From contig JAQWFL010000002.1 of assembly GCA_028704435.1 (NCBI GenBank), positions 1-64,000 of the forward strand: a DNA stretch of 64,000 nucleotides. Reading direction: 5' to 3'. The DNA comes from Anaerostipes sp. Lineage in GTDB: Bacteria > Bacillota > Clostridia > Lachnospirales > Lachnospiraceae. The notes under the pieces were generated by a model. It made no database searches. It worked only from the letters and a program-made list of their open reading frames with translations, and was not told the origin of the DNA. The position numbers and the translations under genes were made by a program. This document shows, one piece after another, positions 1 through 10,800 of this stretch; positions within the stretch are counted from its first letter, which is position 1; every line of letters begins with the position of its first letter.

Positions 1-130
1 CCGATTTTAATTGTTTCTAGTCAACTCAATTATACCAAATCAGATAGTTTCATGCTATTTTTATGCCAGTTATTATTGAATTTTCAAGGTGCATAGGCAC
101 TTATTCAAGTGCGAAGTTTGAGTTATTTAC
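1..130 (-). other. Leader-like region at left edge, no gene
   Basis: No open reading frame of note is seen here. Downstream (leftward) of the promoter at 137-165 the minus strand carries a perfect 6-bp hairpin (GCACTT/AAGTGC, 97-112), closely followed by CACCTTGAAAATTCAA. A hairpin followed by CCTTGAAAA-type sequence is something I associate with leaders and spacers of rRNA operons in Clostridia. The inference is that an rRNA or other highly transcribed operon may begin left of position 1. No rRNA sequence itself is present. Confidence 0.3.
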
Positions 131-136
131 TTCTTT

Positions 137-165
137 ATTATAACTCCTTGCTTTCTAAAAATCAA
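137..165 (-). promoter_or_regulatory. Sigma-A-type promoter, leftward
   Basis: On the minus strand TTGATT (160-165) is followed by a 17-base spacer and a perfect TATAAT (complement at 137-142). No coding gene follows inside the window, so it must drive a transcript that leaves the left edge. Confidence 0.6.
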
Positions 166-236
166 CAGAAAACCTTGTAATTCGCTGAATTTATCAGTAA
201 ATTTACAGTTTTGTAACAATTATAAATATGATCTTT

Positions 237-866
237 CTAATAGGTTAATCCCGGGAGTTTTCCTTCTTTTAAAAAACTTGAATCATCTAATTTAAAACAA
301 TCTACCACTTTTGTTCTTTCGTAAGTTGTTCCTGTTCTAGTATTTTCCAATGCTAGATAAATACGAATGCGTGTAGTATTTTTAATTCGCTGAAATGTTA
401 GACTTGTAATCTTTTCATTCATATAAGTTTCCTTCGAAAAATACCAGTCAATTCCTTCTTTTAGGTTCAATGTTTTATTGTAGTGAATCTGCAGGGTCGT
501 TTCTGTGTTTTTTTCTGCAGAAGATAATGTGTTTGGCCCTGCATACATAACAACCTCCTGCCCATCTTTATCAAGATAAGAAATATAAGAGCCTGATGTA
601 TTTTCCCCAAGGACTGTTCCATTGGCAGTATTTCCAATGGATACATTTCCAGTTGCCGTCTCTACTTCACTTCCAATTTTGTCAAGAAGAATACTTGCCA
701 CACTTTGTCCCCGGCTCATAGCACTTACTTTTTGAAATACATTCATAGCAGGAGACAGAGTTGCAATGGTTGCTGTCATAAGAATTCCCAGAATTGCAAA
801 GGTTACAATCAATTCCACTAAGGTCATTCCTTGATTTAACTTCATGAATTTTAAAATTCTTTTCAT
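237..866 (-). CDS. Minor pilin / PilW-GspJ-like pseudopilin
   Basis: A 209-residue protein with a class III signal peptide: short basic leader, then NQG|MTLVEL, so mature residue 5 is the conserved Glu, followed by a hydrophobic helix (TFAILGILMTATIATL). Such proteins are cleaved and N-methylated by prepilin peptidase and assembled into type IV pilus or type II secretion pseudopili. The rest (polar, beta-rich, about 170 residues) is of the size of PilW/GspJ minor pilins; I recognise no specific fold. The start follows AGGAGGTGAATC. The ATG overlaps the stop of the preceding pilin gene as ATGA, so the two are translationally coupled. It is the last gene of the four-gene operon. Confidence 0.8.
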   Translation of the reverse strand: MKRILKFMKLNQGMTLVELIVTFAILGILMTATIATLSPAMNVFQKVSAMSRGQSVASILLDKIGSEVETATGNVSIGNTANGTVLGENTSGSYISYLDKDGQEVVMYAGPNTLSSAEKNTETTLQIHYNKTLNLKEGIDWYFSKETYMNEKITSLTFQRIKNTTRIRIYLALENTRTGTTYERTKVVDCFKLDDSSFLKEGKLPGLTY

Positions 867-1201
867 GATTCACCTCCTGGCAACTGGAAGAAATAAATAT
901 GAATTCCTCCCTTTGACTCACTGCTTACTGCAGTTCCAAACTTTATGGGCATCTGCCACGTAATATTCGTGTTCCCGTCTTTTGCTGAAATTGAAATCTC
1001 TGTTGTTTTCTCTGTTGATGAACTTCCTGCTTTATTATAATAATCTGCATAGGAATCATCTGAATGCTTTTGTATTTCCTGTGCCATCTTTGCCTGATTT
1101 AAAGAAAACAAAGTAGAGCGATATAAGAACGCAATTCCTAAAAGTAAAATCACAAATGCAACCATTACTTCAACCATTGTCATACCTTTTTGATTTTTCA
1201 T
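863..1201 (-). CDS. Minor pilin / PilV-GspI-like pseudopilin
   Basis: The ATG at 1201 is preferred over an upstream in-frame codon because AGGAGGTGTGCC precedes it directly; the product is 112 residues. It begins with a basic leader ending NQKG and continues MTMVEVMVAFVILLLGIAFL, giving a mature Glu at position 5 and a long hydrophobic stem. The small size and the VEVMVAFVILLLG pattern fit PilV/GspI minor pilins. It is followed by the PilW-like gene with a 4-base overlap, and its own start lies only 10 bases past the stop of the preceding gene. Its probable role is as part of the minor-pilin complex that primes pilus assembly or sits at the tip. Confidence 0.8.
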   Translation of the reverse strand: MKNQKGMTMVEVMVAFVILLLGIAFLYRSTLFSLNQAKMAQEIQKHSDDSYADYYNKAGSSSTEKTTEISISAKDGNTNITWQMPIKFGTAVSSESKGGIHIYFFQLPGGES

Positions 1202-1211
1202 GGCACACCTC

Positions 1212-1787
1212 CTAATCTGCATCCCAAGTCACTGTCCACTTCCAATTATCTGCCGAATCTTTCTGCAATTCATACTGGGTTTTTACAGTATAACTTTGCT
1301 TTCGAAATGTTGCAGTTACTGAAGTCACTAAAATCACATTGGACATATCACTCTCATCTTCAGAACTTTCCCAGTACATCTTTGCTTTTACGGTTCCCAT
1401 ATTTGGTGTTTTCGTTTCTGGAATAGAGATTGTTAAATCACGCATAGTATCATCATACTTTCCATGACCTGGTTCAGCCGTATTGTAGTAAGGCCATTTA
1501 TTTTCACTAATCTGTTGATAAATATATTGACGTACATTTTGGGGGACATTTCCAGTATGATATCCTAAAATACCTTGCTCACTAATAATCTCTTGCTTCA
1601 ATGTCTCATTAAATGTAACTGCTGATATTTTACTTTGCTCCTTAGTAGAAGATTTCTGAGCATTATTTAATACCTGAAATGACATAAAAATCATGGATAA
1701 GGACAATGCCATAAAGATACAAAGCACACACAATACAATAATAATTGCTGCCCCTTTATTTTCATTTTCCTTCATTGTCCTTTTCAT
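1212..1787 (-). CDS. PilX/GspK-like pilus component lacking Glu5
   Basis: A 191-residue protein with a charged leader (many Lys/Glu, ending NENKG) followed by AAIIIVLCVLCIFMALSLS. The hydrophobic stem looks pilin-like, but there is no Glu at mature position 5. That absence is typical of GspK/PilX-type components, which cap the pseudopilus tip. The C-terminal 140 residues are soluble and I do not recognise them. The start follows GAAGGTG. It lies 22 bases downstream of the giant pilin gene and just ahead of PilV- and PilW-like genes, the usual company of a tip complex. Function is inferred from stem type and operon position. Confidence 0.65.
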   Translation of the reverse strand: MKRTMKENENKGAAIIIVLCVLCIFMALSLSMIFMSFQVLNNAQKSSTKEQSKISAVTFNETLKQEIISEQGILGYHTGNVPQNVRQYIYQQISENKWPYYNTAEPGHGKYDDTMRDLTISIPETKTPNMGTVKAKMYWESSEDESDMSNVILVTSVTATFRKQSYTVKTQYELQKDSADNWKWTVTWDAD

Positions 1788-1809
1788 GACTTCACCTTCT
1801 ATCCTTTGT

Positions 1810-4800
1810 TTATTCCTTTACTTCACTTATCTCAGTTCCATAAATAATACCTGCATCTTTGTCTTCTTCTACAGTTCTTCTCCACTGCCTTGTATAAGTG
1901 TCTCCATAACGATTTGTATCTGCTGCTTCTCCCTTTACCTGAACTGAATCTGTATAACGATGTGCAGTACCATCAATAAATTTTAATGAATCACTATCGG
2001 TGATATCTGGAAGAATCAATTCATAACTATATGTTGTTGTAGATGTTCCATTTTGGGTCACAACAGTTGCAACTGCCTGTAAATATGCGTGGAAGGTACC
2101 TTGATAAGAAACCGTCTTTGCCTCATTTGTCCACTGTAAATCTCTAACATATCCTAGTTTATACATATAACTATGTGTAACAGTGGTCTGATCCTTAGAA
2201 ATTGTAGTTTCATACAAGGCTTTTTCCTGTTGGATTTCCTTGTTGTTTTCCATTATGGTAAACGGACTTACATTCTTTTCTGGTGTCACTTTATTGTCAA
2301 CACTTGCTATTGTCTTATAGGTATCTTTGTCATCCTGATCCTTTTGTGCCGCCTTTGTTTCAATGGTGTAATCTTTTAATTTACCTTCATCATTTGATGG
2401 TACCTGAAACAAAATGGAATCAAAAGAAATAGTTCTCTTCTCTGAGCCACTGCTTTCAGAAGAAGTCGTAGTAATCTCGGTTTCAATATCCTTTGTTTCC
2501 TGTGATATCTTCGGCGTATTAATTCTTACTTTTGGTAGTCTAAGAGTTTTCACAGCCGACCAAAGGGAACTAATCTCTCCTTCATTTACACTACGCAATT
2601 TCACTTTCAAATAATATCCTGCAAAATCATAAGAAATACCTTTAAAGCTTGTCTTAGAAGCATTTAAATCTCCAGACATACTTAACTGGTCTCCTTTATT
2701 AATCTGAGCATCTGGCTTATCTTTCTCCAAATCTGCATTGGAATCTTTAAAAATTGCTGCCTTTAATACATATCCTCCTAGACCAGCATTCTGGGCTGTC
2801 ATTTTTAGACTCACTCCTGTATTTTCAAAGTCATCTTGACTCACAATCTCATCATACTGCGGTGTCAATGTCAAAAATCCATCTAGGATTGGCGTATTAA
2901 TACGCAATGGAACTTGCAAACTATACTCATCAGATAAATTTCCTGATTGATATACATCGGAATTTTCTTTTGCAACTGCTCTTACTGTAATTGTCACCTT
3001 GTCCCCTGCCACAGAATCAAAGTCTATTACACGCTCACTCTTTGTAATATCATTTTCCTTTACTGTAAATGATTTTTCAGGATGACTCGTATCTGTAACT
3101 ACAATTGCATAATAATCAAAATCAGCACTATATGTATCACTAATGGTATTCCATCCCACTTTATAGTTTAACTCATTTGAATCAACTAACTCTATGGTTG
3201 GACTTTCCATCTTTGGTAAATGAATCTTCTGTGGATAATCTTTTGTTGTTGTTGTCCCATATTTTGTTAGGATACCCGATGTGTTCTGCTCCCCTAAGCG
3301 TGTGACTTTCAAATGAATATTTTTATACATCCATTCACTGCCATCCACTCGATACTCATGTTCTGATGTTTCAGCAGAAGACCACAATTCAACTTCCTCT
3401 CCTTTTAGTGTAGTTCCTGTAATAACAACTTCGTATTTCCCACCTAGTTGATCCTTATCCCACTCAAAAGTATAAAAATCTTCACTTTGACTAATTGTAT
3501 CTGGTAATACTGGTGCTTTTTGACTACTTTTTGGTGCCTTCAACTCATCCTTTTGTTTCCAATAGATACAACCGCTATAGGTATCATATTGATCTAATAG
3601 TAAGCTGTAATAAACATCGTACTTTCCGTTGACTTTTTCAATGGAATATCCTGCTTTTGCTGCATTTCCGTCAATATAAGACTCTAATATAGCTTTATCT
3701 TTAGAATCTTCTATATCCAGCCCCTCTTTTACTAATAATGTATACTCTGCTACATCATTTTGGCTGGAGATTGGATAACTGCGAACTGAAAAATCCTTAT
3801 CTGCAATATCCTTTGGCAGCTTGTCCAAAGTTACTGGACTCGTAGATGATGATTTGGATACACGCACCTTTGAACTTGATACTACAACTGGAATATTTAA
3901 CTTTTCGTCAGTTACCATAAACTCCGTTCGATAATAAACTTCAATGGATGCTGATGATAATAACGCTGCATAGCTTAATGTATCTGGTGTCAATCCAGTA
4001 AATCCATTGAAAGAAGCATTTATAATCTTTTGTGTAAACTTATCAAAGGTTAATACCACGCTTTCTTGTCCATATCTGCTTGAATCATTATATGTATCTG
4101 TCAATGTTCCCCCAGCTTCTGCGTATGCAGTGTATTGGACATTATAATTGCTCCCTTCAAAAACAATATCATCCGTTGATCCTTCTTTGGCAGAGAACGA
4201 TGCCACTTCCTTATCATCCTGATAAACATGAATGACTGCATCTTCTTTTGAACCACTGTACTCACTGCTGTTTTTAAGTACGATTCGATATCCTGGATTT
4301 CCATCTGCCTTTTTATATAATTCGTAATGTACATCTGGAGTTGGAAGGAATGGTTTTATCTGCTGATTTGTTCCCAATCTTGCAACATGGGAGTCATTTG
4401 AATCTGGCTGATCATTATCTGTGTCATCTCCATTCATTGCCTGAACAGAGAATGTAATATATTTACCACCCCAGTCATCTTCCATTGGAATAGAGGCTGA
4501 ACTTCCACTAGTTACATCTATTTCTTTTGAGGCAACAGGCTCTGCATCCCCCTTTGTTTTGTATACTTCCACAACTAATTTATAGTAGAACACTTTTTCA
4601 TTTGAATCCCAGGATGCAATATAATTTCCATCTTTACTGGTCAATGATAAACCTGTTGGTGTTTCTAGCTTTCCAATTCCATATTGATTGTTGTAAAACA
4701 ATATTAGTTTAGGATCAATAAGTTCATAGTAACGCTTTCGATTCTCATCTGACATTGTATCGGTAATGTCCAGTGGACTCTTAGGCAAATCAGTTATATT

Positions 4801-7800
4801 CACATCAGAAGCTATATTGATAGCTCGATATGTGCTTTTATCTGAATTCTTAGAGACATGCAAAGGTATTGCCGTATTAGCTGCTGTGGTATTTATTCCA
4901 AGAACTGGACTTTTTTCATTTACTTTCATTTCCCATAATGACATTGCATTATTCCCTGTGGAATTTCCTAATACTTCAATTTTAATCTTTCCAGTTTCCA
5001 CTCCACCAAATTCAACAGTACTTCCATAGCTTTTCTTTGTTGCTTCTGTATCTGTTTTCTTACTTCCTGTAGCAGTAATTGGTTGACTGCTATCTGGATT
5101 TGCTTTCACCCAGCTCTTTGTCACATTATCCCAATAATAAATATTATACGTATAGATTCTTCTCTTTGATGCATCATTTGAGAACCAATATGTAGTAAAG
5201 CTATTTAGTTTCATATTGTTATTAAATGTGATTACAATATCACCTTTTCCCTTGGTGCCATCCTTTTCCACATTTAATCTTGTATATCTTGTACTCCAGT
5301 TATCATCCACAAGGGAACCTAAGATAGACTCTCCCTCTGAAGAAACATTTCCATTGTTTGAACCAGATGGCCATGCAATATTAGAAATAGAATCTTCCGT
5401 TCCTTCCTCTGCCTGATCAAAACAATAACTGTTCTTCATGGTAACTTTTGCCGATGTAATTGGATCTTCTACTGTGGATACGCCAAAACAATTATCAATG
5501 GTAGTTCCACTTCCAGAACCAAAAATTCCCCCACCATTTGATGTTGCCTCATACAAACCATAATTTCTGCATTTTGTAATTTTTACATTCAACTTATATA
5601 TACTAAAATATCCCACAATTCCTGCCACAGAAGAACCGCCTGTAATCTTTCCAGTATTAATACAATTATAAATATTTAAATTAACGTTGGAAATCTTAGC
5701 TGATCCTGATCCACCTATAATTCCTCCAACATTCTTCACTCCTGGATTTGTGAGATTTGCGTAGTTTTTACATGCTGTAACCGTAAATGATTCTTTATCT
5801 GTCACTTGATATAAATCTCCTATAATACCACCAATATCCATACCTGATCCAGTCACACTTCCATAGTTTTCACACTTTTCAATGGTTCCCCCTTTGTACT
5901 TCCAACGTCCAATCATTCCTCCTGTACTTTCACGTCCATTGATTGTTCCGTAGTTCTTACAATTAGACATTCTCCATGTTGAATTGCTTTGATTCTCCAA
6001 ACGACCGACGATTCCACCACATGCATTGGTTCCTGACGCAGTTGACTTGGTTACATCTGCGTAGTTGACAAGCTCCTTTATGTCCTTTCCAGAGGCATTA
6101 TAACCGATAGCACCACCAGTACCATTATCTGTTGCATGTGCTTTTGCAATTACTTTCCAGTGGTGATTGCTTTCTGTTTTTTCACTTCCTCCTCCAGTTA
6201 TAGATTGTGTGATAATCCCAGTCTTTTCATTGTTACCAATCATACCTCCAACATGACCTTTTGATGTTTGGATTGTTACATAACCATCTACAGATGATGT
6301 ATTGTTCTTTGTTACAGTCCCAAGATTGTATCCACAGTATCCCCCAACATAACCAACAGACGTTGATTGAATCACAATTGCATTCTCAGAGGAATTCCCG
6401 CCATTTACATAAGAATGGGATAAAGTTGCCCCTTTTTCATTTCTACCTGCGATACCTCCAATACTGGCAATATCCATAGCATCTCCCACAGCTTCCACTA
6501 AGGATGTATTTCCAACAAGCCCACAGTAGGTTATGATATTTCTATTGATTCCTGCAATTCCTCCATATCCGTAGTTACTGTTTCCTTTTCCCATGACACT
6601 TCCATTAAATTTATAATACTTTATGGTTCCACTGTTATCTCCAACAATTCCTCCCATATTGGCAGAAGTCTTATTTACACTACTTCCAGAAGAAACCACC
6701 CCGTAGATAATCTTAGAATTGTCTTCTGAGGTTCCGCCTGATAACATACCCTCATTCTTTCCTACAACACTTCCATAGTTTCCACCATCACTGGTTGCTT
6801 TTAATTTAAATTCTAAGCTGCTTGTTCCTACTGATGCATTCATAATGGTTCCTAACGACCCATTCTCTCCAACGACACCTCCCATGGAAACATCGTTTGC
6901 TGTACTTACTTTTGAAAGGGTAACCCCCTCTTTAATCACTGCATTTGTAATTTCTCCTTCATTGGTGGCTGCAACTCCTCCCACAGCTGCCTTTCCAGTA
7001 ATCTTGCCATCATCTACTGTAGGGGACATTATCACTGCACCATGACCATTGTTTCCAGCCATTCCTCCTGCTTCTCCTGCAGCACTTAAAACAGTTCCTT
7101 CGTTGGTACAGTTCTTAATTTCAACTCCTTTTTCTGTTCTGGATGTAATACCTCCTGCGTATCCTTTTTTCTTTCCGTCCATGGTAACTGTTTTATTGGC
7201 TGTTACTTTTCCTGATGATGTATTTTCACAATTTGTAATTGTACAACTGCCAGATAGCTTACCTGCAATCCCCCCAGCATTTGCATCTGCATCTACTGTG
7301 GCATTATTTCTTAAGCCTGTTAAATCGGCCTCTATATTCTCTCCAATATAACCTCCAACTCCATTATGCCCTTGAATTGTAATTCCCTCTTTCACAATAT
7401 TTGTATTGTTAAGAGTTCCTTTCTCGTTAATTCCTACAACGCCTCCAACATTATTTCCTTTTGCAATAATAGAATTGTTAATCTGTGAATTTACTATAAT
7501 TCCGCCTTTTTCATTAGCTCCAGCAACTCCTCCAATGCCATCTCCAGAACCATTTACATTGTTCTCAATCTTTGATTCTTCCACTTTTCCATAGTTTTCA
7601 GATACAATTCCTCCAACACGATTGTTTCCGGTAATTGTTCCTATGGTTTTACATTCTTGAATCCTTCCACTCTTTGCATTGACACCTGCAATTCCTCCAA
7701 CATAATCTGTTGTTGAAGAGCCAAAGGTATTTGCATCACAAGTTGAAATTATTCCTAAATTCTCTTCTGCAAGTCCTCCATGATAGGTTCCTTTTGTTGT

Positions 7801-10800
7801 TACCTTTCCAGAAGATTCATTTTTACAGTGATAAATATACATATTCTTAGACACCAAGCCAATGATACCACCACCATAAGAATACTCCTTATCATAATCT
7901 CCACTTATATGTGCTTTGGCAGTTACTTTTGTTTTATTCTCTATATTGTAAATATATAGCTTTGTATTCTCTCCATTATATCCTGCAACACCTCCAACAT
8001 AAATATCTCCTTCTACTCTATCTAAGTAACAAGAGAGAGTGTCTCCACTTTTAGATCCAAGATTCATCTGTTGATCTGACGAATCTGCCTTTTGAACCAC
8101 TGTTTCAATTTCTTTGTTTGTTTTAGATAAATCTGTACACAAAGTATTTAAATCTTCAGACTCTTTATACCCAGTTTCTACCGCTTTGTTATATCCAATA
8201 TATCCACCAACAAAAGCTCTTCCTTTGACTTTACCAAGAGAATTGCTTGTTTCTAATTTTAAATCTCCGCCTTTTGATAAAATATTTCCACCAAAAATTC
8301 CACCTACAAATAGTTCTCCCTGAATATCTGTTGGTTTTGTTACATACTGTTTATCGTAGACTTCCTGGCTTCGATTTAGTCCAATCAATCCGCCTGCAAA
8401 GTATTTACCATATACATAACCCCCTTTTAGCTGCATATGTTCTGAAATAAAACTTCCCTCAGCTTCATACCCTACAACGCCACCTACATAGCGCTCACCA
8501 GCTACTACACTGTTTACATTCATATCGTCGCTTGCTGTAATACTTCCAGCATTGTAGCCTGCCATACCTCCTACATAATTTCCTGTTCCACCAACTTCAC
8601 CAGCAAATGTTCTCCTTGTTTTTCCAGACACTGCATTGGTATCTACATTGGTTGTACAATTCTCAATAACACCACCGTTATATCCTGTAATACCACCAGC
8701 ATACTCAGCAATCTCTTTGTCATTGCCTCGGTTTGTCGCCATAATAACGCCTCGATTGTTCCAATTCGTAATCTTTGCTTTATTATTTTTCCCAATGGTA
8801 TCCTTCTGAATTTGAATTGTTTTTGTTCCATCTAAATTGGTTGTAACACTTCCTGTAACTTTTCCATTGAAGCCAGCAATTCCTCCCACATAACTTCTTC
8901 CCACTACATTGGCCTGATTGACTCCATTGGCTCCATCTGTGTCCCCACTTAATGTAAGTTCTGTGTCCATAGTTCCATTTTCACTTAACTTACCGGTCTG
9001 AAATCCTACAATTCCTCCAACGAAATCTCTACCTGCTACATAAGTGTCTGTATTATCACTTTCTGTGTAACATTTTGAAATTTCTGCATTTTCATTGAAT
9101 CCTACGATTCCACCAACATAATCACCTTTACACACGCTCTTTAAATATTGTGCCCGTTCACGATCCACAACGGTGCTTGGAAGTTCTGGTGCACTACTGC
9201 ACTCTAAAATATGAGTTTGTTTATTATATCCAACAATTCCTCCAATACACTGTCCGTCTTCTTTTGTGCTTCGAACAAACCCAGTATTGTCACAATTTTT
9301 AATGGATAGAATCTCTGTTCCTTCTTCTGCATTCTCATCTGGCTGATAGTATCCATGAATGTAGCCAATAATACCACCTACATAACTTCCACCTTTTACA
9401 TCTCCTTCATTCCTCAAATATTCATAAGTCCTTGAAGCTCCCACTTGAACCGATCCATCTGATAGTACATATCCTGACTGGTCACTTCCAACAATTCCTC
9501 CAACATATTCTCCAGTTCCTTCTACTGTTGAATTATGATCTACCGTAACGTTGGATAAACTTCCACCGTTAATACCACATAAGGCTCCAACATAATTGGT
9601 TCCTTGAACATCTGCACTGGCAATGGTTACACGTGCAATAGATCCGCTGTTTTTTCCAAACAATCCAGTTGCATTCAAAGCTGTATTATCCTTGCTTCTA
9701 AGATTCAATCCTGATATCTTATACTGCTTATCTGTCTCACTTTTATAAGAATGATTCTTCTTTAATTCATCAATCATTGGAAAAACTTGCTTCCCACTTT
9801 CCACAGAATTAGTGGCTGTCTTTTGACCATGAAATAAATTGCCACTAGAAACTAAACTATCTTCCCCATCCCAGGCAAAATCGCTGGATTGAACATAGTT
9901 TACATTGTTTGTTTCTGGAATTTCATTTTCAGAAAACCGCATATTAAATAGATGTCTTGCATTGGCAATCTTATATGTTAAATTCCCTGATGTATCTGTA
10001 CTTCCACTTGCAAAGTAACTATTCTCCGTCTTGGTCTGCTTTCTTGCTGTTGCCTTAAAAGATGTTCCAGTTCCTTGTACTGTTGCATAAATATTAGAAG
10101 CATTCTTAATTCCCAACCGCTTAATGCTGTAAGTATTATCATAGTCCTCTGTCTGTACGCCAGCCGATAAATCCGACGCCTGATCTGCTCCATCTAACAC
10201 AACATAAAGCATCCGATTGCTTGACTCATATGCTTTAAACTGCATATTCTTCTTTGTATCCGTTACATTCCCATTATCATCATAAAGGGTTACATCGGCC
10301 TTCACAAACAACTCATCCGGATTGTCTGTACTACTCTCAGCTTTGATTTTATTGATATCTCCATTCACTGCAAAAGAAGCAAATAAAATATCCTTTTGTC
10401 CCTCTACTGGTGACTTTTTATATAGTTTAATCTGATAGGTAAGACTCTCCGTTACATTTGCATATTGAGAACTTAATCTCCATCTTAAATAAAGAGTATC
10501 TGAATTCACCAATGCCTGATTGTTGATAACAGGTCTTCCACCAGTCTCTGGAGCACGTGCAGACAAAGTATCAATTCCATAATATCCAATTAAATACTCA
10601 TATCTTACACTGCTGTCTCGATTCTTAATACTATAGTTGCGGTTACTGTTGGTTGATTCATAATTAAAGTCATCTGCCTTGTCATCGTAGCAAACCCCTA
10701 AAATCTTCCCATCCACTGGATCAAATTCCACAGTAAACGTATGATCTAAAATTTCTTCATCATACACATAGACCGCCACCATATCATAAACTGTTTTGTA

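Noticed and set aside
1810-2000. C-terminal cell-wall anchor on the giant protein
   Set aside because: The last residues (YGTEISEVKE) have no LPXTG, hydrophobic span or positive tail.
6845-7594. Several open frames on the plus strand inside the giant pilin gene
   Set aside because: They are antisense shadows produced by Gly/Asn-rich repeats (giving Pro/Thr/Ile-rich peptides); no ribosome-binding sites or promoters support them.
5490-9660. Repeated DNA that could be taken for a CRISPR or satellite array
   Set aside because: The repetition is at protein level (GLUG motifs), unit length varies, DNA copies are diverged, and one frame stays open throughout.
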